Shown: positions 44,033-53,062, counted from the first letter of the stretch. The stretch: DNA of 64,000 nt from Neobacillus vireti (GCF_001026695.1 NZ_LDNB01000014.1:323760-387759), one strand, 5' to 3'. The notes: generated from the sequence alone by a model not told the origin. Numbers and translations are program-made.

Positions 44033-45343
44033 TTACAGTTCGGCTCCTTCACCGAGGCGAACGACAACGGAAGTACCATGATGTCCGCTTGTCACATTCC
44101 TTGTATCAAAAACAAGAGGTGCCTGATGTAGAATTTTGCCAAGCGGAATGATGGAATGGTCTGTTAAAATAATCACACAATCCATTTCACTTAACACCTG
44201 CTCTGTTAACTCCGTATTTGTAAATAAATGACCATCAATAATAATCGAAGGAACATAGGGATCATGATAGCGGACATTGGCTCCTTTTTGTTTGAACTTC
44301 TTAATAACCTCTAGAGTCGGAGAATCGCGCGTATCCGCAACATCTTTTTTATATGTGATACCGTAAATCAAAATTTTGGCAGATGGTAGAGAGTGTTTCG
44401 GCTTTAAAAGTTCTTCGGTACGGGTCACGATATAGTCTATCATTCTTTCGTTTGTCCGGTCTGAGATTGTAATAAACTCACTGCTTGTCTCAAATTGCTG
44501 CAGTTTCCATTGAAGATATAAAGGATCAACTGGAATACAATGTCCTCCTATTCCGGGACCTGGATAAAACGGGGTAAATCCATAGGGTTTTGTAGAAGCA
44601 GCTCCGACTACTTCCCAGATATCAACTTTTAAGTGATCACAAAGAATGGCCATCTCATTAATAAATGAAATATTAACAAAACGGAAGGTATTTTCAAGGA
44701 GCTTGGTCAACTCAGCAGCTTCCGTTGAGGAAACGGGAACAACTTCTCGATAAACTTTTCGATAAAGGGACAATGCTTTCTCCTTGCACTTCTTCGTCAC
44801 TCCCCCTAAGACCTTTGGGATATCTTCCACCCGATACTTTTCATTACCAGGATCAATTCTTTCTGGTGAATTAGCCAGGAAGAAATCTAAGCCGACCTGT
44901 AACCCGCTTTGTTCAAGAATCGGCAATAATACTTCCTTTGTAGTACCAGGAAAGGTGGAACTTTCTAAAATTACAAGCTGTCCTTTTTGCAGTCTCTTCT
45001 GAATCTCCTTTCCTGCGCTCATGATAAAACTTAAATCAGGTGTTTTATGTTTAGTAAGTGGTGTCGGTACACAAATAATAATAGAGGTAACGTCTGTTAA
45101 TTCATCAAAATTTGTGGTTGCTTGGAATTGCCCACTGTCAACTACCTTTTTTAACGAAATGTCATCTATGTCTCCAATATAACTTTTTGAACATTGAAGC
45201 TTCGTGACTTTGCTAGCATCCATATCAATGCCTTTCACATGGAACCCCTTTTCCGCCAGCAAGACAGACAAGGGAAGACCCACATACCCTAAGCCAATAA
45301 CAGCAATTTTTTCTTTTTCCCACTGTGAATCATCGCTATTCAT
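44033..45343 (-). CDS. UDP-N-acetylhexosamine 6-dehydrogenase (WbpA/WecC-like)
   Basis: 436 residues of the UDP-glucose/GDP-mannose dehydrogenase family, in the branch acting on UDP-GlcNAc or UDP-ManNAc. Rossmann motif IAVIGLGYVGLPLSVLLAEK, CVPTPLTKHKTPDLSFI, SSTFPGTTKEVL, NSPERIDPGNEKY, the catalytic Cys in GPGIGGHCIPVDPLYL, and the C-terminal GITYKKDVADTRDSPTLE. The ending of the substrate loop (SPERIDPGN) separates it from UDP-glucose enzymes. GGAGA lies before the ATG. It is transcribed away from the aminotransferase operon. A CATATTTTA sigma-K-like -10 lies 45 bp upstream (45388-45396, minus strand). Confidence 0.9.
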   Translation of the reverse strand: MNSDDSQWEKEKIAVIGLGYVGLPLSVLLAEKGFHVKGIDMDASKVTKLQCSKSYIGDIDDISLKKVVDSGQFQATTNFDELTDVTSIIICVPTPLTKHKTPDLSFIMSAGKEIQKRLQKGQLVILESSTFPGTTKEVLLPILEQSGLQVGLDFFLANSPERIDPGNEKYRVEDIPKVLGGVTKKCKEKALSLYRKVYREVVPVSSTEAAELTKLLENTFRFVNISFINEMAILCDHLKVDIWEVVGAASTKPYGFTPFYPGPGIGGHCIPVDPLYLQWKLQQFETSSEFITISDRTNERMIDYIVTRTEELLKPKHSLPSAKILIYGITYKKDVADTRDSPTLEVIKKFKQKGANVRYHDPYVPSIIIDGHLFTNTELTEQVLSEMDCVIILTDHSIIPLGKILHQAPLVFDTRNVTSGHHGTSVVVRLGEGAEL

Positions 45344-45719
45344 TCATCTATTCTCCTTTCCTCGCCTCTAAAAAATTTAATACATTTTAAAATATGTTCG
45401 ACAGAAGGGATGGAAATGGACAAGCAACTACATTACGAAATTTGGGTGTCATTTTTTTTGAAAAATATGTTGGAAATACATTTGACTGATTCCGTTTATG
45501 TAATAGGTTGCACCCACTCAGAATTAGCGGAAATTGAATAATGAGTAGTTACAAGCCGTTTCACCCTATATATGTAAGTCATAGATTAGGGAGAAATAAT
45601 TTAATTACTATATCAAATGCAGTTTATCTGGATTTCCTGCTTGAACGAGCAAAAGTAAAAAAAAGTACCAAGTATCCAGGTGTTACCTGCATGTTCGATA
45701 TAGAGATAAGGAGAGAAAG
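45344..45719. other. Divergent intergenic region in the surface locus
   Basis: 376 bp, AT-rich. On the minus strand CATATTTTA (45388-45396) and on the plus strand CATAGATTA (45580-45588, with AC 15 bases before it) fit the sigma-K -10 pattern CATAnnnTA. A 60-codon open frame from 45541 overlaps the next start but has no ribosome site; I do not call it a gene. Confidence 0.45.
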
Positions 45720-46823
45720 ATGATAAATCTAGTAGATTTAAAACGTCAGTTTCAAAGTGTTGAAAATGAAGTTCTCCATGGAATAGCGGAGGTGATTAAA
45801 AGCGGTCAGTATATTTTAGGTCCAAAAGTGCGGGAGCTTGAAGAGAAAATATCAACAAAGCTCGGTGTCACTGAAGCAGTTGCGGTTGCAAATGGTACTG
45901 ATGCACTTGTACTTACACTTGAAGCGTATGGAATTGGAGTGGGAGATGAAGTCATTACTACCCCTTTTACCTTCTTTGCAAGTGCAGAGGCTATCTCGCG
46001 TGTCGGTGCTGTGCCTGTCTTTGCTGATGTTGATCCAGGCACATACAATATTGATCCCGCTGAAATAGAAAGAAGAATAACCACAGCTACTAAGGCGATC
46101 ATTCCAGTTCATTTATTTGGACAACCTGTTGATATGGATAAAATCACAGAGATTGCCAAAAAGCACGGACTTCTAGTGATTGAAGATGCCTGTCAGGCTT
46201 TTGGAGCTACTTATAAGAATAAGAGGGTGGGGAGTCTGGGAGACGCTGCATGTTTCTCTTTTTTTCCAACTAAAAATCTCGGCACCATGGGGGATGGAGG
46301 GATCATTACGACTTCAGACGTGGAACTTGCCGGAAAAATTAGAAAACTCCGTACTCATGGAACAACGAAGAAATATTATCATGACCAAATCGGCTATAAC
46401 AGCCGCCTTGATGAGCTGCACGCCGCAATCTTGCTTATCAACCTCACTAAAATAGATGAATGGAATCAAAAAAGGAGAGAGCTTGCTGACCGTTATCGTC
46501 AGCACCTCAGGGACGTGCCATACTTAACCATGCCGGTTGAGTCAGAAGACGGCTCTCATATTTATCACCTGTTTTGCATGGAGTCAGATCGTCGAGAAGA
46601 ACTCATGCAGGACCTTTTGAACGCACAGATTCAAACTGGAGTGTATTATCCGCGGTGCCTGCATTTACAAGAAGTGTACTCCTTGCTCGATTATAAGAAA
46701 GGGGATTTTCCGATAGCTGAATCGTTATCAGAAAAACTTTTTGCCATTCCGATGCATCCGTTTTTAACAGAGAATGAACAAGATCAAATTATTGCCCTTT
46801 TACGGCAAAAGGGAGGAAGCTAA
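45720..46823 (+). CDS. DegT/DnrJ/EryC1/StrS sugar aminotransferase (WbpE-like)
   Basis: PLP-dependent aminotransferase of 367 residues acting on a keto sugar nucleotide. Family landmarks: GQYILGPKVRELEEKI at the start, ANGTDALVLTLEA, ITTPFTFFASAEAI, IEDACQAFGATYKNKRVGSL and the Schiff-base lysine in CFSFFPTKNLGTMGDGG. AAGGAG precedes the ATG. It is the first of three tightly packed genes with a Gfo/Idh oxidoreductase (no gap) and an SDR epimerase. The pairing matches WbpE with WbpB in UDP-2,3-diacetamido-uronic acid synthesis. Confidence 0.92.
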   Translation: MINLVDLKRQFQSVENEVLHGIAEVIKSGQYILGPKVRELEEKISTKLGVTEAVAVANGTDALVLTLEAYGIGVGDEVITTPFTFFASAEAISRVGAVPVFADVDPGTYNIDPAEIERRITTATKAIIPVHLFGQPVDMDKITEIAKKHGLLVIEDACQAFGATYKNKRVGSLGDAACFSFFPTKNLGTMGDGGIITTSDVELAGKIRKLRTHGTTKKYYHDQIGYNSRLDELHAAILLINLTKIDEWNQKRRELADRYRQHLRDVPYLTMPVESEDGSHIYHLFCMESDRREELMQDLLNAQIQTGVYYPRCLHLQEVYSLLDYKKGDFPIAESLSEKLFAIPMHPFLTENEQDQIIALLRQKGGS

Positions 46824-47906
46824 ATGGTCGTTCGATTTGGCTTGATCGGCTGTGGTTATATTTCAAGAAAACATCTTCAGGCAATAGCCGGCTGTAAGGA
46901 TGCACAGCTAGTAGCGATCAGTGACCTGCATGAGGTGAGAATGGATGGAACAAAGAAATATTACCAAACCATTTCAGGTGATCTCCATCCCATTAAATGT
47001 CATAAAGACTATAAAGAGTTGCTCGCGGATGCGCAAGTTGATGCAGTCATTATTGCTTCTTTTTCCGGACTTCATGCAATGATGGCAAAAGACGCTCTCC
47101 TCTCGGAAAAGCATGTAGTTCTTGAAAAGCCGATGGCGCTGTCTATCGAAGAGGCAAATGAATTGATAGTACTGGCAGAGAAACAGCAAAAGGAGCTAAT
47201 GGTTTGCCATCAGCTTCGGTTTCGACCGTTGATGCAAAAAATTAAAAAGTTGATTGATGAAGGGAGAATGGGAAAACCGTATTTAGGGATTTCATCCATT
47301 CGGATTAATCGCTCCCCTAGCTATTATTCTGCTGCGGCTTGGCGGGGAAATTGGGCCAGTGATGGCGGAATGCTGATCAATCAAGGGATTCATCTTGTCG
47401 ATTTGCTACAATGGTTTCTTGGTGATGTTAAAACCGTATATGGAGAAATTGTTCAATCGTCTCTATTAAAGGAAACCGAGGATGTAGCTGTAGGGGTCAT
47501 TAACTTCAAAAATCAAGCAAAGGGGATCATTGAGGCTAATATTGTGACCAAGCCTAATAATTTGGGATATTCTTTAACTATTTTTTGTGAGAAAGGGACG
47601 ATTTCCATCGAAGGCCCTTCTCTCAATAAAATATCCCGCTGGTTTATTGAAGGAGAGGAAACGAATGAGGAAGAGCTTGATCAACTCATCCGTGATGGGA
47701 ATGAACAGATTTATATGTATGAAGACTTTATAGAGGCGGTAAATTCAGAAGAAAAGCATGTGCTGATTGATGGAACGGAAGCGAAAAAGGCGCTTGAAAT
47801 TATTTTTGCACTTTATCAATCGGAATTATCTAAACAGGTGATACACTTTCCTTTAACTTCGTTCTCCACAGCTGACATGAGTAGAAAGGAAGGAGAAAAT
47901 CCATGA
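46824..47906 (+). CDS. Gfo/Idh/MocA oxidoreductase (WbpB-like)
   Basis: NAD-dependent oxidoreductase of 360 residues. N-terminal Rossmann fold RFGLIGCGYISRKHLQAI, the cofactor-side motif VVLEKPMALSIEEANELI, and the substrate domain with WRGNWASDGGMLINQGIHLVDLL (His as proton donor), which resembles WbpB-type sugar-nucleotide 3-dehydrogenases. ATG directly follows the upstream stop, and its own stop overlaps the next start by four bases. It would make the 3-keto sugar that the aminotransferase upstream uses. Confidence 0.9.
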   Translation: MVVRFGLIGCGYISRKHLQAIAGCKDAQLVAISDLHEVRMDGTKKYYQTISGDLHPIKCHKDYKELLADAQVDAVIIASFSGLHAMMAKDALLSEKHVVLEKPMALSIEEANELIVLAEKQQKELMVCHQLRFRPLMQKIKKLIDEGRMGKPYLGISSIRINRSPSYYSAAAWRGNWASDGGMLINQGIHLVDLLQWFLGDVKTVYGEIVQSSLLKETEDVAVGVINFKNQAKGIIEANIVTKPNNLGYSLTIFCEKGTISIEGPSLNKISRWFIEGEETNEEELDQLIRDGNEQIYMYEDFIEAVNSEEKHVLIDGTEAKKALEIIFALYQSELSKQVIHFPLTSFSTADMSRKEGENP

Positions 47907-48775
47907 ATCTTGGAAAAGTAGCGGTAACAGGCGGAGCGGGATTTTTAGGGTCGCAGCTAGTGAGAAGGCTTATGCCTTTATGTGATCATATTTATATCAT
48001 TGATGATTTATCGACTGGAAACAGGGCAGCCATTCCAAAATCAGACCAGATCACCTTTTATGAAGCAAGTATCACAAATGAAAAAATACTGGAAGAGGTA
48101 TTGCCCCATGTGGAGTATATTTTCCATTTTGCTTGTAAAAATCTTGTCTTATCCGTTGAAAATATGAATGATGATTTCGAAACGAACCTATACGGAGGCT
48201 ACTTGCTGCTTCAAAAGGCCGAGGAATGCTGCCGGGGGTTAAAGCGCTTTGTCTATGCTTCAACCACCTCGATTTACAGCCATGCTGACATCCTGCCTAC
48301 ACCAGAATTTTACTATAATATCAAACTTCCCTATGCAGCTAGTAAATTCTCGATGGAGCATTATTGCCATGTTTACCATCAAATGTATCAAATGCCGGTT
48401 AGCATTCTAAGATTTTCAAATGTTTATGGACCAGGCCAACTTGCCTCTAATCCGTATTGTGGGGTGGTAGCTAAATTCTTTGAAGCCGCGCAAAATCAAC
48501 AGCCAATGATTATTTACGGTGATGGCAGCCAAACGCGGGATTTTACGTACGTAGAAGATGCGATGGACGCTGTCTTGTTGGCAGCTGTACAAGAGAATGC
48601 AGTAGGAACTGTTTATAACGTTGGAACCGGAATGGAAACCAGCGTTCTTGACCTTGCAAAAGAGGTTCAAAAGGCTAGTGGGCAAAAAGACCTTCCCCTT
48701 CAGTTTGCGCCAAAACGAAAAGTGGATGTCGTGCAGCGAAGAAGTATTCTTGCTGAGAAAATTCAAGCTGAATAG
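47903..48775 (+). CDS. SDR-family nucleotide-sugar epimerase cut short by a TAG
   Basis: Extended short-chain dehydrogenase/epimerase, 290 residues up to a TAG at 48773-48775. Glycine motif VTGGAGFLGSQLVRRLM, NAD-site IIDDLSTGN, catalytic YxxxK in LPYAASKFSMEHY, and RDFTYVEDAMDAV. Family members normally end with a helix after 'AEKIQAELGW'. Here the frame reads LAEKIQAE-TAG-NWQKPHSITEGIAKTYAWL and continues to a TGA at 48872-48874, restoring the usual length (about 323). The next gene starts inside that tail, at 48849. Without the tail the enzyme lacks its last helix and may be unstable. Specificity unknown. Confidence 0.88.
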   Translation: MNLGKVAVTGGAGFLGSQLVRRLMPLCDHIYIIDDLSTGNRAAIPKSDQITFYEASITNEKILEEVLPHVEYIFHFACKNLVLSVENMNDDFETNLYGGYLLLQKAEECCRGLKRFVYASTTSIYSHADILPTPEFYYNIKLPYAASKFSMEHYCHVYHQMYQMPVSILRFSNVYGPGQLASNPYCGVVAKFFEAAQNQQPMIIYGDGSQTRDFTYVEDAMDAVLLAAVQENAVGTVYNVGTGMETSVLDLAKEVQKASGQKDLPLQFAPKRKVDVVQRRSILAEKIQAE

Positions 48776-48874
48776 AATTGGCAAAAACCACATTCTATCA
48801 CAGAGGGGATTGCAAAAACCTATGCTTGGTTAAAAGGAGTGGAGGAAAATGAGAATCTTCCACGGGACAATTGA
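48776..48874 (+). pseudogene. C-terminal tail of the epimerase beyond the TAG
   Basis: In-frame continuation of 32 codons after the TAG, with the family's expected C-terminal pattern (TEGIAKTYAWLKG). It overlaps the start of the glycosyltransferase by 26 bp, consistent with a former operon overlap. Confidence 0.75.
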
Positions 48875-49838
48875 AATCGCCGGCCAAATGGGAATTTTGA
48901 GCAGTGCCCTGACAAAAAAGGGGCATTGCTCTGTCGGCTATAATACGTTCCATTCTTATCTTGGTTATAAAGATTTCCTCATCAATACAAATCAGGGCGG
49001 GCTTGAGGAAAGGGTCCAGGAAATTTTAGAGGAATATGATCTGTTTCATTTTCATTACGGATCGACCCTCTTACCGGAATTTGCGGATCTGCCAGAAATT
49101 AAAAGCCAACATAAAAAAATGATTATGCATCACTGGGGTAATGACGTAAGGTTTCATGATCAAGCAAGAAAGAACAATCCCTATGTTTATACGGGTGATT
49201 CACCATCCAATGAAGACATCCATGCCAAATTAATGAAAATTACGGAACACATTAAAGAAGCGATTGTTCAGGACTACGAAGTGTATGATTACGTCAAGGA
49301 TTATTATGAAAAGGTACATGTTGTTCCGATTGCCATTGATCTTACACATTTTCAGCCGCACTATCCGTCAGTGCATAAAGATCGGCCACTCATCCTCCAT
49401 GCCCCAACTAATCCGGATTTTAAGGGCACCTTCTATATTGAAAAGACGATTGAACGATTGAAAGAAGACTACGACTTTGAGTATCGGCGAATTGAAAAAA
49501 TGAATCATGAGGAGGTCATTAAGCTATACAAGGATGCGGATATTATTATTGACCAGGTTTTATGCGGGTCCTACGGCTTACTTAGTGTGGAATCGATGGC
49601 GCTGGGGAAGCCTGTGTTAACGTTTATTCGTCCGGATCTCATTTCCTCGTTTCCAGCAGAATTGCCGATTGTGAACGCCAATCCGGATAACTTATACGAA
49701 CAGGTCAAACGGCTGCTTGATAACCCTGATCTGCGTAGAGATCTTGGTGTAAGCGGCCGCCAGTATGTGGAAAAGGTTCATTCACATGAAATAATCGCGG
49801 ATCGATTGCTCGCAATCTATGCAACATTAAGGGGCTAG
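48849..49838 (+). CDS. Glycosyltransferase (GT4-like), paralogue 1
   Basis: 329 residues, GT-B fold. The N-terminus FHGTIEIAGQMGILSSAL is followed by YNTFHSYLGYKDF, HHWGNDVRFHD, and the C-terminal sugar-nucleotide site with PTNPDFKGT, YKDADIIIDQVLCGSYGLLS and VESMALGKPVL (the Glu pair of GT4 enzymes). It is a clear paralogue of the gene at 51184 over its full length. GGAGG is near the ATG, with AAGGAG at a better spacing. It is last in the aminotransferase operon and ends at a terminator. Acceptor and donor unknown. Confidence 0.9.
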   Translation: MRIFHGTIEIAGQMGILSSALTKKGHCSVGYNTFHSYLGYKDFLINTNQGGLEERVQEILEEYDLFHFHYGSTLLPEFADLPEIKSQHKKMIMHHWGNDVRFHDQARKNNPYVYTGDSPSNEDIHAKLMKITEHIKEAIVQDYEVYDYVKDYYEKVHVVPIAIDLTHFQPHYPSVHKDRPLILHAPTNPDFKGTFYIEKTIERLKEDYDFEYRRIEKMNHEEVIKLYKDADIIIDQVLCGSYGLLSVESMALGKPVLTFIRPDLISSFPAELPIVNANPDNLYEQVKRLLDNPDLRRDLGVSGRQYVEKVHSHEIIADRLLAIYATLRG

Positions 49839-49872
49839 AGAAGAACAATTTGACGCTGTTTTTCCGCAAAAA

Positions 49873-49902
49873 AAACTGGTTTCAAGGAATTGAAACCAGT
49901 TT
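49873..49902. terminator. Bidirectional terminator
   Basis: Perfect 13-bp stem AAACTGGTTTCAA/TTGAAACCAGTTT (49873-49885, 49890-49902), four-base loop GGAA, between convergent genes. Confidence 0.92.
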
Positions 49903-49911
49903 ATGCTTTTC

Positions 49912-50916
49912 TTAAGACGGGAATGCTGCTGTCGGATATATTGGTTCATAGTCTTTTTTTATGAAGGAATAGAGGCAGGCATATTCGTTAGGATGATTTT
50001 CATAAATATCCCGCATCGTTTGATTAGGAAATTGAAAGACGAGGAGGCTTTTGTTCATATACTCGTTGTGTACGCCATAGTTTAAATAATCAAACAAATG
50101 ATTTTCCTTATAAAGATGGCCTTTCCCAAAAGTGATTTGCATGCCGATATGGTAATACTTTGCAAATATGGTGGAGTGGACAATCCATTTATAATCTGGT
50201 CCAGCTGTTCCGTAAAAGTTTGGATGGGTGCAGGTAGCGTCAAATCCAAATTTCCTCCATTCCACACACCCGGCAGAGCCATACTGCTGCAGCCATAATG
50301 ACAACAGTCCTTTTATGCGAATATAGGCGTTCACCTTTCTAACAAGGCTTTCATCCCGGCCGTCTACCGATGCTCGCGGCCAGACAAACCCTTGGAATGT
50401 TAATTTTTCATGGAGTCGATCAAATTTTTTCCATTTTTTTAAAAACTGATCAATCCACCACGTCATTGCCAAAAACCTGTGTTCTTCAGTTTTGAAATTT
50501 ATCCATTTTCCCTTTAAAAAGCCAAACTTTGTTTGAGTAAGATTCGGATAAGGTATCGTCACCCATATATCTGTTTTCTTTCCGTCTGCAGTGTTACTAG
50601 CTGCAGCATCCAAATTATATTCATCCATAAAAAGCCTTTTTAATGCCAGCTTCCAATCCTGTTTTGCTGGTAATACCCCAAAATCGGCATACATCGGGTA
50701 TAGAAAATGATTTTTCCTGCCACTGATTGGATTGAAGATCAAGCCCCCAAACATTGAATCTACAGGTTCGCCGTTAACTAAATAAGTTTGATACGGCATT
50801 AAATCCTCAGCAGTCCAATTGGTAATCCCATTTTCAGTTTCCTCTCCATAGGGAAGCAGGCAAAGGTGATTTTGTATACCAAGCTCTTCTGCTGTCATAT
50901 ATTCATTTGTTGACAA
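49912..50916 (-). CDS. DUF4855-like protein
   Basis: About 334 residues from TTG 50916 (GGAAGGGATGGG upstream). The open frame extends to 50979 but those codons lie in a repeat element, so I exclude them. Features: MFGGLIFNPISGRKNHFLYP, WVTIPYPNLTQTKFG, MTWWIDQFLKKW, LTFQGFVWPRASVDG and GFDATCTHPNFYGTAG. The order and the 'GFD...PNFY' motif recall DUF4855, a TIM-barrel-like family near polysaccharide genes in Bacillus; I am moderately sure. No signal peptide. It lies between two paralogous glycosyltransferases on the opposite strand. Role unknown, perhaps a glycoside hydrolase-like or spore-surface protein. Confidence 0.65.
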   Translation of the reverse strand: MSTNEYMTAEELGIQNHLCLLPYGEETENGITNWTAEDLMPYQTYLVNGEPVDSMFGGLIFNPISGRKNHFLYPMYADFGVLPAKQDWKLALKRLFMDEYNLDAAASNTADGKKTDIWVTIPYPNLTQTKFGFLKGKWINFKTEEHRFLAMTWWIDQFLKKWKKFDRLHEKLTFQGFVWPRASVDGRDESLVRKVNAYIRIKGLLSLWLQQYGSAGCVEWRKFGFDATCTHPNFYGTAGPDYKWIVHSTIFAKYYHIGMQITFGKGHLYKENHLFDYLNYGVHNEYMNKSLLVFQFPNQTMRDIYENHPNEYACLYSFIKKDYEPIYPTAAFPS

Positions 50917-50938
50917 GTGATTCCCATCCCTTCCATAT

Positions 50939-51059
50939 TGTCGAGCTCCATCGCCTAGGAGCTCGGGGTCATAAGCCAATCCGTCAGAAGGCTAAAAAGC
51001 AGACTCCTCGCGGGCTTGTCTTATGCCTGTCGCCCCTCTAGCAAGGCGCATGCGACTTT
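50939..51059. repeat. Bacillus-type intergenic repeat, copy 2
   Basis: About 121 bp from TTGTCGAGCTCCATCGCCTAG to AAGGCGCATGCGACTTTC, with GGGTCATAAGCCAATCCGTC and GGGCTTGTCTTATGCCTGTC inside (the latter two partly self-complementary). It shares both ends with copy 1 at 8597. It abuts the 5' end of the DUF4855-like gene, so that gene's promoter must lie in or beyond the repeat. Confidence 0.75.
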
Positions 51060-51183
51060 CATATTGTCCTATTACAGCGTATGAGCTCCTCGAAAAATGG
51101 TGAGTCCGCTTGTCCCCATTTTAAATATTTCAAATAACCAACTTATCCAAAGTGAATATACTATAGCGGAAGGAGAGATAAGT

Positions 51184-52179
51184 ATGAAAATTGTCCATGC
51201 CCCTACTGAAATTGCCGGGCAGATGGGGATTATTTGTAAGGAACTGAGGAAGAAAGGGCATTTCGCTGCTGGATATAACGGCTTTCACACGTATTTGAAT
51301 TATAAGGGAGATATTATCAATACAGACGCATTTGAGGTGATGAAGGAACTGGAATTTTTAGTTGAGAATACTGATATTTTCCACTTCCATAATGCCAACA
51401 CATTTATGCAGGATTTTGCAGATCTTCCGTTATTAAAGGAACTGGGAAAGAAAATGGTGATGCATCATTGGGGAAGTGATGTTCGTAGTGTTAGAATGGT
51501 CAGAAAGCTGAATCCCTATCGGCTTCCACCGACCTATTATACGGATTTAGAAATTGACAGGCAGCTTAAATATGTAACGAAGTATATTGATACAGCAATC
51601 GTCCAGGATTATGAAGCCTACCCTTACGTAAAAGACTATTACAAAAAGGTATTTGTTCTCCCGCTTGCTTGTAATGTTGAGGACTTTGAGGTGTCGTACC
51701 CATTGGTTACAAATGATAACCCTGCCATTGTCCATGCGCCAACCAATCGATCATTTAAAGGTTCAAACCATGTAGAAGCGGCTGTTAACCAACTACAAGG
51801 CAAAGCTGAGTTTACGTATCAGATTGTCGAAAAAATGAGTCATGAAAAGGCCATCGCGATCTATAAGGATGCAGATATCATTATTGATCAGCTGCTGTGT
51901 GGAACATATGGAATGTTTAGTGTCGAAGCGATGGCCATGGGCAAACCGGTTGTTGCTTTTATTAGAGACGATGTACGTAACAAGTTTCCTGCTGAATTGC
52001 CAATTGTACAAGCAACCCCGGAAACGCTTGCCGATGTCCTGCTTGAATTAATTCAAAATCCTGAGCGACGCCATGAAATCGGAAGAGCCGGCAGAAGGTA
52101 TGTGGAAACCTATCATTCAGCTGAACGAGTGACGAATGAGCTTATTACGATCTATCAGCAGCTATTACAGGGTGAGTAA
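51184..52179 (+). CDS. Glycosyltransferase (GT4-like), paralogue 2
   Basis: 331 residues. The start is ATG 51184 after AAGGAGAG; upstream in-frame codons are non-coding in character. It matches the gene at 48849 block by block: IVHAPTEIAGQMGIICKEL, YNGFHTYLNYKGD, HHWGSDVRSVR, APTNRSFKGSN, IYKDADIIIDQLLCGTYGMF and VEAMAMGKPVV. The pair probably adds two related residues of one glycan, or arose by duplication around the DUF4855-like gene. It is followed 90 bp later by the acyltransferase gene. Confidence 0.9.
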   Translation: MKIVHAPTEIAGQMGIICKELRKKGHFAAGYNGFHTYLNYKGDIINTDAFEVMKELEFLVENTDIFHFHNANTFMQDFADLPLLKELGKKMVMHHWGSDVRSVRMVRKLNPYRLPPTYYTDLEIDRQLKYVTKYIDTAIVQDYEAYPYVKDYYKKVFVLPLACNVEDFEVSYPLVTNDNPAIVHAPTNRSFKGSNHVEAAVNQLQGKAEFTYQIVEKMSHEKAIAIYKDADIIIDQLLCGTYGMFSVEAMAMGKPVVAFIRDDVRNKFPAELPIVQATPETLADVLLELIQNPERRHEIGRAGRRYVETYHSAERVTNELITIYQQLLQGE

Positions 52180-52268
52180 AGTAGGGCAGCAGTTTCCCTT
52201 AAATAGAAGAGAAAATTTGGTGCTAAGAATTGCCCAGCTATTTTTATAACGGAGAAGGGGGAATGCGT

Positions 52269-52961
52269 ATGATCCATGCATCAGCACAAATAGGTGAAAA
52301 TGTCACGATCGGGGAGTACGTAGTGATCGAAGAAAATGTCACAATAGGAAACAATGTATCGATCAGGCATCACGTGGTTATTAAAAAAGATACAATAATT
52401 GGTGATTTTGTTCAAATTGGAGAACTGACAGTCCTTGGGAAACCGACTTCTTCCAATAAAAAAATGGCACGCAAGCCAGGAAAAACTCTTGATCCATTAA
52501 TGATCGAGGCTCATGTCACGATTGGCTGCAACAGCGTAATTTACCGCGATGTAAAGCTTGAAACCGGTGTGTTTGTTGGTGATCTAACAAGTATCCGTGA
52601 AAAAGTAACCGTCGGCGAAGACAGCATTATTGGACGTAATGCCATCGTTGAGACAAACACGAAAATTGGAAAGCGCGTTACCATTCAAACAGGCTGCTAT
52701 ATTACAGCAGATATGGTGATTGAAGATGAGGTGTTTATCGGCCCTTGCTGCTCATCCTCTAATGACAAGTATATGGGGATGGGGAATTTCAAGCATCAAG
52801 GACCAGTTATTAAGAGCGGAGCCAAAATTGGAAACAACGCAACTCTCTTACCAGCTATTACGATTGGTGAAAAATCAATAGTCGGAGCGGGTTGTGTAGT
52901 TACGAAGGATGTTCCTGCTAATAAGACGGTTGTCGGTAATCCTGGGAGAATAATACGGTGA
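52269..52961 (+). CDS. Left-handed beta-helix acyltransferase (WbpD-like)
   Basis: 230 residues made mostly of hexapeptide repeats (IGENVTIGEYVVIEENVTIG, then KIGKRVTIQTGCYI and AKIGNNATLLPAITIGEKSI), ending in the usual KDVPANKTVVGNPGRII. This is the fold of sugar-nucleotide N-acetyltransferases such as WbpD. A central loop (GKPTSSNKKMARKPGK) and the CCSSSNDKYMGMG segment before the last coils may hold the active site. ATG 52269 is seven bases after AAGGGGGA; the ATG at 52263 is too close. It could acetylate the amino sugar made by the WbpB/E-like pair. Confidence 0.85.
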   Translation: MIHASAQIGENVTIGEYVVIEENVTIGNNVSIRHHVVIKKDTIIGDFVQIGELTVLGKPTSSNKKMARKPGKTLDPLMIEAHVTIGCNSVIYRDVKLETGVFVGDLTSIREKVTVGEDSIIGRNAIVETNTKIGKRVTIQTGCYITADMVIEDEVFIGPCCSSSNDKYMGMGNFKHQGPVIKSGAKIGNNATLLPAITIGEKSIVGAGCVVTKDVPANKTVVGNPGRIIR

Positions 52962-53062
52962 AATTCAAGGGAGAAGAATATTTAAAATAGGAACAAGGTT
53001 CCGGCCCTCTTGTCCCTCCATATGTTATCAATGACCTTATTATAGGCAGGATGGTTGAACAA

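Noticed and set aside
45541..45723. 60-codon open frame overlapping the DegT gene start by four bases
   Set aside because: No ribosome site before its ATG, no recognisable protein features, and it lies across a probable promoter region.
48773..48775. TAG as a pyrrolysine codon
   Set aside because: No pyl genes are visible, the family has no catalytic residue at this place, and a single-base change from a leucine codon is simpler.
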